DNA of 64,000 nt from UBA6059 sp040222235 (GTDB taxonomy: Bacteria > Bacteroidota > Bacteroidia > Cytophagales > Cyclobacteriaceae). The notes beneath the pieces are model-generated. The model searched no databases. It was not told the origin of the DNA and saw nothing but the letters and a program-made list of their open reading frames with translations. Position numbers and translations under genes: made by a program. Positions 15,167-25,700 of this stretch are shown here, one piece after another (the first letter of the stretch is position 1; each line of letters begins with the position of its first letter). The stretch is from contig JAVKDO010000066.1 in assembly GCA_040222235.1 (NCBI GenBank), positions 1-64,000 of the forward strand, given 5' to 3'.

Positions 15167-18100
15167 ATGCCAACCACCAATCTCTTAACGTCAGAAGCCC
15201 CCTTCCACATCTATAAGTCCTCTGCGGGCTCGGGGAAAACCTATACCCTGGCGAGGAATTATGTGAAGCTGAGCCTGCAAGCACCCGACTATTTCAAGCA
15301 CATCCTGGCGGTGACGTTTACCAATAGAGCCGCGGAGGAGATGAAGAGTCGCATCCTGCTTTTCCTGCAAAAAATGGCGCAGAATGATCATGCGCTGGTG
15401 GCGGAGCTGGCTCAGGAATTACGAGAGAAAGAAGCCTGGATCGTCGAAAGATCAGGCGTTGTGCTCAAGCGGCTGCTCCATGAGTATTCGTTTTTTGCGG
15501 TCACTACGATTGACACTTTCTTTCACCGGATCATCAAGACCTTTACCCGTGAGATCGGGCTGCAGGGAGGCTTCCAGATCGAGATGGATGTGGAGCGCGT
15601 GCTGGATGAGTCGATCAATGTGATGTTTGAGACCTTGCAGGATGATAAGCAGTTGGCGAAGTGGCTGATTCGTTTTTCAGAAGAGCGACTGCTTGAAGGT
15701 AAGTCCTACGATATCAAAGGTGAGATCGTCAAGCTTGGCAGTAAGCTCTTCAGCGAAGAGTACAAGCGACTTGGCCTAGACCTGACTGGTGAGATTAACA
15801 AAGAACAAATACTTGCGATCCAGAAGCAGCTCAATGCTGCACGCAACAGCTTCTTATCAGAGATGAAGGCCAAGGCGGCACGTATCGTCGTGAGTATTGA
15901 GCAAGCTGGCTTTGGAGTAGATAGCTTTTCGTACAAAAAGGGTGGGATCGCTGGCTACATCTATAGTCTGGCGGCTGGCGATGTTAAGGAAGCTGGAGCC
16001 AGAGTACTGGCGGCCATGGTAGATGCTGAGAAATGGTACGCCAAGAAGGACCCGCAGAAAGAGGTGCTCCATCAGTTAGTCGTTGACAAACTACTTCCAG
16101 AGCTGCTCTCGCTGCATCAATTCATGCAGGAGCATGCCAAAGACTACTACACGGCCCAGGAGCTGAGTCGCTACTTATTTACGCTAGGCATTCTTCAAAA
16201 TCTGGCGGAGAAGGTCGCTCACTTCCGCGACGAAAATGAGGTGATTCTGATTTCAGATCTGCCGGACTTCCTGCAAGGTGTCATTCGGGACAATGACGCG
16301 CCTTTCATTTATGAAAAGGTTGGTAACCGCTATTACCATTTCCTGATCGACGAGTTTCAGGACACCTCTGGCTTCCAGTGGGAAAACTTCAAGCCGCTGG
16401 TGCTCAACAGTCTGGCGAGTGGCAACTTCAATATGGTGGTGGGGGATGTCAAGCAGTCCATCTATCGCTGGCGCGGTGGCGACTGGGAGATACTGCTGCA
16501 CAAGATCGAGCAGGAGGTAGACCAGTCCATCCTCGAGGTGAAGAACCTCGTCAGCAACCGCCGGAGTTCGGGCACGGTCATCGATTTCAACAACAGCCTG
16601 TACACCCAGCTACCGCAGTTGGCGCATGCCGCTTTCGTCCATGCGCTGGAGGGTATCGACCTACCGGAAAATCAGCGAACGGCCCTGCTCTCCAAGTACG
16701 ATCAGCTCCAGACAGCCTATGGAGAAGCCTTCCAGGACAAGCCCGTCGAGACCAGTGCTGTCGGAAATATCGAAGTGACCTTTATCGAAAAGGAAAAGGG
16801 TGTCACTTTCAAAGAACAAACGACTGAGAAAGCCATCGAGCAGGTCAGGCGACTACAGGATGCTGGCTATGGCTTATCAGAAATCGCCTTTCTGGTAAGG
16901 TCTAACAGTGAAGCCCAGCACTTGGTCAATGCTTTCATGAAAGCAGGGGAAGCGGACAATGGTGATGGATATCGCTACGATGTGGTGTCTGCGGAGGCCC
17001 TCTATCTCAGAAATTCGACAATCGTCAAGTTACTGATGAGCATCTTCAGGTATTTGCTCAATGATCGCGACAAGATTGCTTTGACCGAGGTGATCACGAC
17101 CTATCTGGGGAAGGAAGGCCTTGATGGGTCGCTCGTCTCAAGTGTCACGCTCAAAGCAAATCCTGAGGAGTTACTTCCGGCGGACTTTGTCACAAACAAG
17201 CACACCTTGCTGCGACTGCCGGTCTATGAGCTGATAGAGGAGCTGATTGCCATGTTTGGGTTAAATCAATGGACGGACGAAGTGGCATATCTACATGCTT
17301 TTCAGGATGCAGTGCTGGACTTTAGTGGTACGGAGAAGGGCGACTTGCAGTCGTTTATGACCTGGTGGGACGTGAGAGGCTACAAGCGCACGCTTCCCTC
17401 GGAGCAGGCCACTGATGCCATGGAGGTATTGACCATCCACAAGGCCAAAGGATTGGAATTTGGGGTGGTGATCTTGCCGTTCTTCGATTGGACACTAGAT
17501 CATGAGACGACCTTTGATAACATGATTTGGGTACATGACGAGTATATCACACATCAGCAGTCATTGTTGCCCCTGAAGTACACCGCGGCATTGCAGTCTA
17601 CCCATTTTGCGATGGACTATCTGGCTGAGCAGTCCAATGCCTACCTCGACAATCTCAACCTGATCTACGTGGCAACCACCAGAGCGGAGCAAGTGCTTTG
17701 GATCAACGCGCCATTGCCGACCAATCCACAAGGGCTCAAGACCACTGCGGACATACTCTACTGTGCACTGGAGCCTGACCTCAAGGACAATCAGCTTCAG
17801 ATCGGGGCGCTACCCCATCGATCGGATAAACCTGAACCAACCGAGCTCAGCGCTCCCACCATCTTCCCCACCTCGTCCTGGCGAGAGATGCTTTCGATAC
17901 GCATTTCTGGTAAGGATGTCTTCGATGCGTCGCGCATGAATCAAATCTCCTATGGCGTGCTCGTGCATGAGGTCCTATCGGAAATGAATGTGCTTTCCGA
18001 CATGGAGCGATCATTGGAGAACTTAAACTGGAAGTATGGTCTGACGCAAGAGATCAATCAGGAACTTCATGGACTCATGGTGTCCCTTTGTGAGGATGCG

Positions 18101-18361
18101 ATGATCCAGGACTGGTATCGTGCGGGGCGTGAGGTGCACAATGAAGTAGGGCTCCTGACGACCGAGGGTGATCAAAGGCGACTCGACCGTGTGATGATCG
18201 ATGGACGACATGCCACGGTAGTCGATTTTAAAACAGGGCAGCCCAAGTCAGCGGATCAGAAGCAGGTGCAGGGTTATATGGAGCTCTTGCGGGAGTTGGG
18301 GTTCCAGTCAGTCGAAGGTTATCTCTATTATTTGGGCGATAAAACGGCAGTCAAGCTATGA
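15167..18361 (+). CDS. addA: AddA/RecB-like UvrD-family helicase-nuclease
   Basis: 1064 residues. Helicase motifs in order: Walker A SSAGSGKTYTLA with Lys24; TFTNRAAEEMK; ATP-hydrolysis motif IDEFQDTSGFQWENF near 395; VGDVKQSIYRWRGGDW near 430; HKAKGLEF near 757; and YVATTRAEQVLW. The C-terminus carries a RecB-type nuclease core (LDRVMI...VVDFKTGQ near 1018). With the next gene it should form the AddAB-type double-strand-break resection complex, which also degrades foreign linear DNA. The ATGA overlap shows translational coupling. Its length suits AddA in Bacteroidota. Confidence 0.87.
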   Translation: MPTTNLLTSEAPFHIYKSSAGSGKTYTLARNYVKLSLQAPDYFKHILAVTFTNRAAEEMKSRILLFLQKMAQNDHALVAELAQELREKEAWIVERSGVVLKRLLHEYSFFAVTTIDTFFHRIIKTFTREIGLQGGFQIEMDVERVLDESINVMFETLQDDKQLAKWLIRFSEERLLEGKSYDIKGEIVKLGSKLFSEEYKRLGLDLTGEINKEQILAIQKQLNAARNSFLSEMKAKAARIVVSIEQAGFGVDSFSYKKGGIAGYIYSLAAGDVKEAGARVLAAMVDAEKWYAKKDPQKEVLHQLVVDKLLPELLSLHQFMQEHAKDYYTAQELSRYLFTLGILQNLAEKVAHFRDENEVILISDLPDFLQGVIRDNDAPFIYEKVGNRYYHFLIDEFQDTSGFQWENFKPLVLNSLASGNFNMVVGDVKQSIYRWRGGDWEILLHKIEQEVDQSILEVKNLVSNRRSSGTVIDFNNSLYTQLPQLAHAAFVHALEGIDLPENQRTALLSKYDQLQTAYGEAFQDKPVETSAVGNIEVTFIEKEKGVTFKEQTTEKAIEQVRRLQDAGYGLSEIAFLVRSNSEAQHLVNAFMKAGEADNGDGYRYDVVSAEALYLRNSTIVKLLMSIFRYLLNDRDKIALTEVITTYLGKEGLDGSLVSSVTLKANPEELLPADFVTNKHTLLRLPVYELIEELIAMFGLNQWTDEVAYLHAFQDAVLDFSGTEKGDLQSFMTWWDVRGYKRTLPSEQATDAMEVLTIHKAKGLEFGVVILPFFDWTLDHETTFDNMIWVHDEYITHQQSLLPLKYTAALQSTHFAMDYLAEQSNAYLDNLNLIYVATTRAEQVLWINAPLPTNPQGLKTTADILYCALEPDLKDNQLQIGALPHRSDKPEPTELSAPTIFPTSSWREMLSIRISGKDVFDASRMNQISYGVLVHEVLSEMNVLSDMERSLENLNWKYGLTQEINQELHGLMVSLCEDAMIQDWYRAGREVHNEVGLLTTEGDQRRLDRVMIDGRHATVVDFKTGQPKSADQKQVQGYMELLRELGFQSVEGYLYYLGDKTAVKL

Positions 18362-21219
18362 GCGGATCATTTTTAGGAGATGTAGCCACGCGACTGCTGG
18401 AGCACGTGGATGAGCTCGCCAACTACCAGGTGGTCTTCCCCAACCGTCGTGCGGGCCTATTCTTTCAAAAGGAGCTGGCACTGAAGGCCAAGCGGGCGCT
18501 TTGGTCACCCAAGGTGCTGAGCATGGAGGAGTTTGTGTATCAGTACACCGACCTCCAGTTGGCTGACCCACTCAATTTGATTTTTGAGCTGTACAATTCC
18601 TTCACCAAGGTGCAACAAAGTGAGGAGGGGTTTGATCGCTTCTATTTCTGGGGTGACATGTTGCTCAAGGATTTTGAGGATGTCGACCAGTCGCTGGTTT
18701 CGCCCAAGCAGATATTCCAGGGTATCAAGTCGCAAAAGGAGTTGGACGAGACGTTCTACTTCCTGGATGAGGAAGACCGCCAGGCAATCCAGTCGTTTTG
18801 GGCCAGCTTCCTACCGGAATCCAAGCCCGGTCAGCAGCAGTTTCTCCGAACATGGAAGATACTCTTGCCTGTCTATGAGGACTTCATTGCCAAGATCATC
18901 CAAAAGCGCTGGGGCTATCAGGGTCTGATCTATCGTAGGGTTGTTGAGTCGATTCAAAACAAGGAATTCCAACCCAAGCCTGACAAAGTCATCTTCGCGG
19001 GATTCAATGCACTGACCCCTGCGGAGGAGGAGATCTTCAAGTACTTTGTCGGTGAAGCAGGAGCCAAGGTGTACTGGGACTGTGATGACTATTACCTGGC
19101 CGATCATGGCCAGGAAGCAGGCAACTACCTACGCCAGTACCAGAAAGATCCTATCCTGGGTAAGACCTTCGATGAGCGCTTTGCTTCAAGCTTCCAGACC
19201 GAGAAAAAGATGGAAGCGATTGGGGTACCCCTACAAGTGGCGCAAGCAAAAAATGCGGGACTTTATCTCAAAGACCTGATCAATCAGTTTCCCGATAGGG
19301 GAGAGAAAACGGTGGTCGTCCTGCCGCAGGAGCAGATGCTCTTTCCGACGCTGAGTTCAATGCCAGCGGAGATCGGAGCGCTTAATGTGACGATGGGTTA
19401 TCCGCTGAAGGACACGCCGCTTTATAGCCTGCTGGAGAGCCTGATGCAGGTGCAGCAAAGTGCGCGTCAGGCGCATGACTTGAAGACGTTGTACTATTAT
19501 AAGCCGCTGTTGGAGGTGCTCGGGCATCCTTATTTGCAGCAGTTGGGGAGCGGTGCGATAGCCGATCTTACGGCACGGATCAAGAAGGAGAATGTCATAC
19601 AGGTGCCGGAGGAGGAGATCAGGGAGAAGCAGGATCCTGTGCTGGCCGTGGTATTTGGCGAGGTGCCTACCGGAAAATCCATGGCGACCTACCTCGACAA
19701 GGTAGTGAAGCTACTTTATGAACAATTGCAGTCAGGGTTTGAGCTGGAGCGAGAGTATTTCTTCCATTTTCATAAGGTACTGACAAGACTCGACGAGATT
19801 TTAAGCTTCCAAACCTCAGAGGTATCAATGGACACTTTCTCTAAGCTATTCAGGCAAGTCGCTCGGGCGGTGAAGATTCCATTCTCCGGTGAGCCGCTGA
19901 AGGGATTGCAGATCATGGGTGTGCTTGAGACCCGTAATCTGGATTTTGAGAATGTGATCATCCTGAGCATGAATGAAGGCAGCTTTCCGGATACGGCTCA
20001 GAAGGGCAGCTTCATTCCTTTTAACATCAGACGTGCCTTTGGGCTACCAACTTTCCAGCAGCAGGATGCTATCTACTCCTACCTGTTTTACCGCTTGATC
20101 CAGCGTGCCAAGAATGTCCGCTTCTACTATAATACCCAAGCGGAGTTTGGTCAAAGCGGCGAGATTAGTCGATTTGTACGACAGCTGGAGATCGAGAGCG
20201 CGCATGAGGTCCAGCACGATACAGTGACACAGCCGATAAAGCCCCGATCAGCCAAAGAGATTGAGATCCTTAAGGATGATCAGGTGATGGCGCAACTTGT
20301 GAAATATACCGGTGAAGGTGGGCGAGCATTCACACCCTCGGCGATCAATACTTACCTTAGCTGTACATTGAGATTTTACTATCGCTATGTAGCGCGACTT
20401 TTTGAGGAGGATGAGGTACAGGAGCAGCTAGATGCAGCCATGTTTGGCAACATACTTCACAAAACCATGGAGCTGTTATACGAGGATGCCATCACCAAGA
20501 GGAAGCCTGCTTTAGTAGAGCCTGCTGACTTTTTCAAGCTGAAGTCCTCAGTGGATGAAGCCATCCGCATTGCTTTCCGCAACTACTATCATGTGAAGAA
20601 AGGTGGCCGATTTGAGATCGAAGGTCGTAATATCGTGATGGCAGCTTTGGTGAGAAAATATGCTTTGAAGGTACTGGATCACGATGAAGTCCATGCACCA
20701 TTTGAAGTGGTGGTGTTAGAAGGAGACGAGAAACAAGGCTACAAGCTGCAACTAGATGTGGAGGCCAATGATCAAACTTATGATGTCAACATCAAGGGCA
20801 TCATTGACCGCATTGATCAGAAGGATGGACAAGTAAGGATTATCGACTATAAATCCGGCGCGGACAACCGTGGGGTGGGCACGCTGGCCTCTTTATTTGA
20901 TCCAAAGGACCGCCAGCGCAACAAGGCGGCTTTCCAGTTGTTCTTCTACGCGATGCTTTACCAGCACAAGCATGGAGAGGACTTACCCATTGAGCCAGGT
21001 CTATTCAACATCAGAGAGATGTTCTTGGAGGGATTTAGCACGCAGCTTTCCTGGAAGGGTGGAGGTACGCTCTCCGATATGCGGACTTACCTGCCAGAGT
21101 ACAAAAATCAACTAACAGGGCTGTTGGCTGAGATTTACGATCGGGAGGTGCCCTTTATTCAGACGGATGATTTGAGGACGTGCGGATATTGTCCGTATAG
21201 GAATATTTGTCAGCGGTAG
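18358..21219 (+). CDS. addB: AddB-like PD-(D/E)XK nuclease subunit
   Basis: 953 residues, overlapping addA by 4 bp. The N-terminal region is an inactivated helicase-like fold (VVFPNRRAGLFFQKELA). The C-terminal nuclease has GIIDRID...IIDYKSGA near 830. Four cysteines suit the AddB iron-sulfur staple: one near 668 (YLSCTLRFYY) and three in CGYCPYRNIC at 942, 945 and 951. It partners AddA in recombinational repair. No third gene follows; the operon ends before an inverted-repeat element. Confidence 0.87.
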   Translation: MSGSFLGDVATRLLEHVDELANYQVVFPNRRAGLFFQKELALKAKRALWSPKVLSMEEFVYQYTDLQLADPLNLIFELYNSFTKVQQSEEGFDRFYFWGDMLLKDFEDVDQSLVSPKQIFQGIKSQKELDETFYFLDEEDRQAIQSFWASFLPESKPGQQQFLRTWKILLPVYEDFIAKIIQKRWGYQGLIYRRVVESIQNKEFQPKPDKVIFAGFNALTPAEEEIFKYFVGEAGAKVYWDCDDYYLADHGQEAGNYLRQYQKDPILGKTFDERFASSFQTEKKMEAIGVPLQVAQAKNAGLYLKDLINQFPDRGEKTVVVLPQEQMLFPTLSSMPAEIGALNVTMGYPLKDTPLYSLLESLMQVQQSARQAHDLKTLYYYKPLLEVLGHPYLQQLGSGAIADLTARIKKENVIQVPEEEIREKQDPVLAVVFGEVPTGKSMATYLDKVVKLLYEQLQSGFELEREYFFHFHKVLTRLDEILSFQTSEVSMDTFSKLFRQVARAVKIPFSGEPLKGLQIMGVLETRNLDFENVIILSMNEGSFPDTAQKGSFIPFNIRRAFGLPTFQQQDAIYSYLFYRLIQRAKNVRFYYNTQAEFGQSGEISRFVRQLEIESAHEVQHDTVTQPIKPRSAKEIEILKDDQVMAQLVKYTGEGGRAFTPSAINTYLSCTLRFYYRYVARLFEEDEVQEQLDAAMFGNILHKTMELLYEDAITKRKPALVEPADFFKLKSSVDEAIRIAFRNYYHVKKGGRFEIEGRNIVMAALVRKYALKVLDHDEVHAPFEVVVLEGDEKQGYKLQLDVEANDQTYDVNIKGIIDRIDQKDGQVRIIDYKSGADNRGVGTLASLFDPKDRQRNKAAFQLFFYAMLYQHKHGEDLPIEPGLFNIREMFLEGFSTQLSWKGGGTLSDMRTYLPEYKNQLTGLLAEIYDREVPFIQTDDLRTCGYCPYRNICQR

Positions 21220-21326
21220 TAATGGAGTTTACTAGGACTAGTACTGTCCTTTGATTTGGAGTAAATCCTGTTTCAGCGCCGGGATGTCTTTGTGGAGTAT
21301 GCCCCAGATTATTTTGGCATCCGCTA

Positions 21327-21477
21327 GAACTAAGAAAGTCAAAAATAATGTTGTTTCGAACGTCAGAGAGAAACCTACTTATCCGATAGATGAAGGCTCA
21401 GAAACGTGAGCACTGTTTGCGTAGCAAGATATCTCCGTTGCACTACGATATGACATTGTTTTTGACTTTCTTAGTTC
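21327..21477. repeat. MITE-like long inverted repeat behind addB
   Basis: A 151-bp element with 27-bp ends: left 21327-21353 begins GAACTAAGAAAGTCAAAAAT, right 21451-21477 ends TTTTTGACTTTCTTAGTTC, agreeing in about 24 of 27 positions. The inside (about 97 bp) is non-coding. No clear target duplication is visible. The whole gap 21220-21522 holds only this element. It could also fold as a terminator-like structure for the addAB transcript. Confidence 0.65.
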
Positions 21478-21522
21478 GCAGGTTTAGGTCACCTACATGA
21501 GAATCTTCGTTAATTCTTATTG

Positions 21523-22137
21523 CTACTTCAATAGCACACCCAGCGTAAACCCACCATTGATGGCTATAGGATAACTACCATCGCCAATGACATTGCCATA
21601 GTAGTAGCTCAAATCATCCTCATTGGAGAAGCCATAGCCCACCCCGATAGTCCAGTCGAGCGTCATAATATCACCGAGGATGTACTGCTTGCCGTAGTTG
21701 ATCATGAGGCTAAAGAAGTTTGCTTGATCATTGCTTGACGGCCCATCGAATGGATCTTGATCAATACTAAAAGTGCCAAATGCTACCTCGGGGCGGATAT
21801 AACCTCCTCTTAGCAGGTGCGTTCCGTAGGTGCCTTTTTGAGCATAGTCAGGTTTCAGCTTAAACTTGGGCCCAACTTTCAAAAAGAAGCCGGTTTCTCT
21901 TTGCGTAATCACATCTTGACGGCCAAGACCGATGATACCCAGGCGAGCTTCGATACTTGTAAAGTTCTTGATGTATTGTTCGTACCCGAAAGTAAGATTG
22001 CCATTCAGCGGAGAGAAGAACTCCATCTTGATTGCGCGGGTCTTCATTACTGAGTCGGGGCTAATAGTAACTTCTTGAGCAAGGACACTTCCTGTGCCTA
22101 CAAACACTGCGATAAGGAATAGATGAAATGTTTTCAT
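21523..22137 (-). CDS. Hypothetical outer-membrane beta-barrel protein, exported
   Basis: 204 residues with a clear signal peptide (MKTFHLFLIAVFVGTGSVLA, cleaved after AQ or so). The mature part has alternating aromatic/hydrophobic strands (IKMEFFSPLNGNLTFGYEQY, FLKVGPKFKLK, MTLDWTIGVGYGF) and ends in a hydrophobic strand (GFTLGVLLK), so a small outer-membrane porin-like barrel is likely. This resembles DUF3575-type proteins, but I am not sure of the family. No operon partner. Confidence 0.65.
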   Translation of the reverse strand: MKTFHLFLIAVFVGTGSVLAQEVTISPDSVMKTRAIKMEFFSPLNGNLTFGYEQYIKNFTSIEARLGIIGLGRQDVITQRETGFFLKVGPKFKLKPDYAQKGTYGTHLLRGGYIRPEVAFGTFSIDQDPFDGPSSNDQANFFSLMINYGKQYILGDIMTLDWTIGVGYGFSNEDDLSYYYGNVIGDGSYPIAINGGFTLGVLLK

Positions 22138-22272
22138 AGGATTGAGTTTTGAGTTGAGACCGTTATATCAAATAGAGTGCCAAATGTTACAAATGGTTGT
22201 ATTGGATATTGATGTTTTTCCTTCGAATGAGCGGTTTGGGCTATCGTCATTTCAAGAACACCTGAAACGCAA

Positions 22273-22298
22273 AAAGCCCCGTCTTGCGACGAGGCTTT
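22273..22298 (-). terminator. Rho-independent terminator of trxA
   Basis: On the minus strand AAAGCCTCGTC-GCAA-GACGGGGCTTT, an 11-bp stem with one G-T pair, is followed by TTGCG and lies about 25 bp past the thioredoxin stop codon. Confidence 0.8.
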
Positions 22299-22323
22299 GA
22301 ATATCTATGATAACGAAATAGGC

Positions 22324-22647
22324 TTATGCCATCTGTGCGTCGAGCTTTTGAGCTAGTACGTTTTTAGGTACAGCTCCAATTTGCTTATCTACTACCTCTC
22401 CGTTTTTGAAAACGAGTAAGGTGGGGATACTTCTGATTCCAAACTTTGCTGATACCTCAGGATTAGAATCTACATCTACTTTACCGATGACAGCTTTTCC
22501 ATCATAGTCACCCGCAAGCTCTTCCACGATAGGTCCGATCATTTTACAAGGTCCGCACCATTCTGCCCAAAAATCAACCAATACAGGTTGGTCGCTATTG
22601 AGTATGTCGTTGAAGTTGCTGTCCGTGATTTCTAGTGCTTTCGCCAT
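22324..22647 (-). CDS. trxA: Thioredoxin
   Basis: 107 residues, a standard single-domain cytoplasmic thioredoxin. The redox-active site is WCGPCK (Cys31 and Cys34), followed by VDSNPEVSAKFGIRSIPTLL with the conserved cis-proline, and FKNGEVVDKQIGA. It reduces protein disulfides using thioredoxin reductase. It is a single-gene unit with its own terminator, divergent in regulation from dnaE upstream, which is 147 bp away. Confidence 0.97.
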   Translation of the reverse strand: MAKALEITDSNFNDILNSDQPVLVDFWAEWCGPCKMIGPIVEELAGDYDGKAVIGKVDVDSNPEVSAKFGIRSIPTLLVFKNGEVVDKQIGAVPKNVLAQKLDAQMA

Positions 22648-22794
22648 TTTTTTGCCTTAAATATTAGTTCTAATTGTACTTCTGATTGATCAACGAAATT
22701 AGAGATTTTTTTGTTCGCAGTTGATCATATTAATGTTCTTTCATATGTAATCAGTAAGACAATCGGGATGAGTTATTGGATAAGTAATTGCTGA

Positions 22795-25700
22795 TCAATT
22801 GATTACGCGATAACTCAATTCTTCCATACCTGCCAGACGTTCAATCAGTTCGTTGGTAGGGTTGATCCGAGCCTTTCTTGATAGTAGATCGAGTTGGATC
22901 GGCGCACCTTCAAAATCACTGAGAATATTCAGTCGAAGTAAGCAGTTGCCAGGGTTCTCTTCGGTCAAGCTGGTCAGTTGATCCACGAATGTTGGACTCA
23001 CATCTTGCAAATGCATCCTCAGCTCTATTCCCTTAGTCATTTTTTCACGCACCTCACCAAGCAACTCCATATCATCGATACTAAATTCAAACTCATTTTC
23101 TCGCTTCCATCTTGGCTTCACCGTCCCCTTTAGGTAGAGGAACCATCCCGTTTCGAGATATTGCTTGAAGTTGACGTATTTATCAGAAAACATGAAGAAC
23201 TCCATCGAGTCGTCATAGTCCTCGAGTGTCATCACACCATAAGGCTTTCCAGTCTTGGTGATCCGATGAGATACAGCAGTCACGACACCACCTACCGTAA
23301 TGCGGCCTTTACTTTTGAGGCTATCAAGGTCCTTGAGCTGCTTGACGGAAGTATTGCAGAGGTGCTTGATCTCAAACTTATATTGGTCAAGTGGATGCCC
23401 TGATATATAGAGTCCGACTACTTCCTTCTCGATGTTGAGCATTTCGATCTTACCGTAAGGCTCTACCGGAGTGATCTTTGGAGCCGGCTGATCCATACCT
23501 GAGTCACCACCAAATAAAGATGATTGTGCACTCTCAGCTTCCAACTGCATCTTGTTGGCATATTTGATGGCCTTCTCTATCAGGCTGGCTTCTCCTTCAT
23601 CATTGGCGATGTACTGTCTACGATGTACCCCTTCGAAACAGTCAAAAGCTCCAGACATAGCCAAGGCTTCAAAAGTCTTCTTGTTGACAGCTCTAAGATT
23701 GACGCGCATTGAAAAGTCAAAGATGTCTTTGTAAAGGCCGTTCTCATCACGCTCTCTGATGATTTCGGATACGGCGGATTCACCAGTACCCTTAATAGCA
23801 CCCAGCCCAAATCGGATTTCTCCGGCTTTATTCACCTTGAAGAATATACCAGATTCGTTGACGTGCGGGCCAAGAACCTTGATGCCTTGGTTGCGGCACT
23901 CCTCCATAAAGAAGGTCACTTTCTCAATGTTGCTCTGGTTGTGAGTCAGCACAGCCGCCATGTACTCAGCGGGGTAGTTGGCCTTGAGATAGGCGGTGTG
24001 ATACGCGACTACCGAGTAGCAGGTGGAGTGAGACTTGTTGAAGGCATAGGCCGCAAATGCCTCCCAGTCCTTCCAGATCTTCTCTAGCTTCTCTTCATCA
24101 TGGCCCTTCTCCTTGGCTTGCCCGATAAACTGGGGCTTCATCTTATCCAGTACCGCACGCTGCTTCTTACCCATCGCCTTACGCAGTACATCGGCCTCAC
24201 CTTTGGTGAATCCGGCGAGTTTTTGCGATAGCAACATCACTTGCTCTTGATAGACAGTAATGCCATAGGTTTCCGATAGGAACTCCTCCATATCCGGCAA
24301 ATCATAGCTGATCTGCTCCCGTCCGTGCTTGCGCTCGATGAAGTTAGGAATGTACTCCATCGGTCCGGGGCGGTAGAGTGCATTCATCGCTATCAGGTCA
24401 CCAAACCGGTCAGGTTTGAGCGCACGCAGGTGCTTCTGCATGCCCGGCGACTCAAACTGGAAGGTGCCGTTGGTATGGCCCATCTGATAGAGTTCGTAGG
24501 TCTTCTGATCATCTAGTGGAATCTCATCCGGATCGAGCTGAATGCCGTGTCGCTCCTGTATCAGAATGATTGCCGTCTTGATAATCGACAAGGTCTTGAG
24601 ACCCAAGAAGTCCATTTTAAGCATACCCGCATCTTCCACCACACTATTGTCAAACTGTGTGATGAGCAGATCTGCATCCTTGGAGGTAGCTACGGGTACG
24701 TACTTGGTCAGGTCATCAGGCGATATGATCACTCCGCAGGCATGCGTACCGGTGTTCCTAACGGAACCTTCTAGGACAGTTGCCTGGTTAAGGACCTTTG
24801 CTTCTAGGTTTGTACCCTTGCTAATAGCAACCAACTCTTTGATTTCCTTGAAGGCTTTGGTCAAGGTAGTTCCTGGACGCTCAGGCACTAGTTTTGCGAT
24901 AGCGTCCGTATCCGAAAGGGGCAATTCGAGCACCCTGCCCGCATCACGAATGGATGACTTGGCAGCCATGGTGCCGTAGGTAATGATTTGGGCTACCTGA
25001 TTGTAGCCGTACTTATCGATAACATAGCGGATCACTTTATCGCGACCCTCATCATCAAAGTCAATATCAATATCAGGAAGGGATACTCTGTCAGGGTTAA
25101 GAAATCTCTCAAACAGTAGATCATATGCGATCGGATCCACATTGGTGATGCCAATGCAGTAGGCGACCGCCGAACCAGCAGCTGACCCACGTCCGGGACC
25201 TACTGCCACACCCATTTTGCGCGCTTCATTAGTGAAATCCTGTACGATGAGGAAATAGCCCGGGTAACCAGTATTCTCAATCGTAGCTAACTCGAAATCT
25301 AGCCGTTCCCTGATCTCATCGGTAAGCTCTGGATAGCGCTTCTTGGCACCCTCATAAGTCAAATGCTTGAGGTAGGCGTTTTCACCTCTCTTACCTTCGT
25401 CTTCCTCATCCTTTGGGTCGAGGAATTCTTCAGGGATGTTGTACTTGGGTAGCAGAACGGGTCTGGCAAGCTTATAGCTCTCAACTTTATTGACCAGCTC
25501 TTCTAGGTTGACGATAGACTCAGGTATATCCGCAAAGAGCTTCTTCATCTCCTCCTGAGATCGGAAATAGAATTGGTCGTTGGGGAATCCATAACGGAAT
25601 CCCCTGCCTCGACCTATCGGTGTGCTTTGGTATTCTCCTTCTTTGACGCAAAGCAGCACATCATGCGCCGTGCTATCTTTCTGATTCAGATAATAGACGT

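Noticed and set aside
16378..16827. 149-codon open frame within addA
   Set aside because: Shifted frame inside a gene whose helicase motifs run straight through the same bases.
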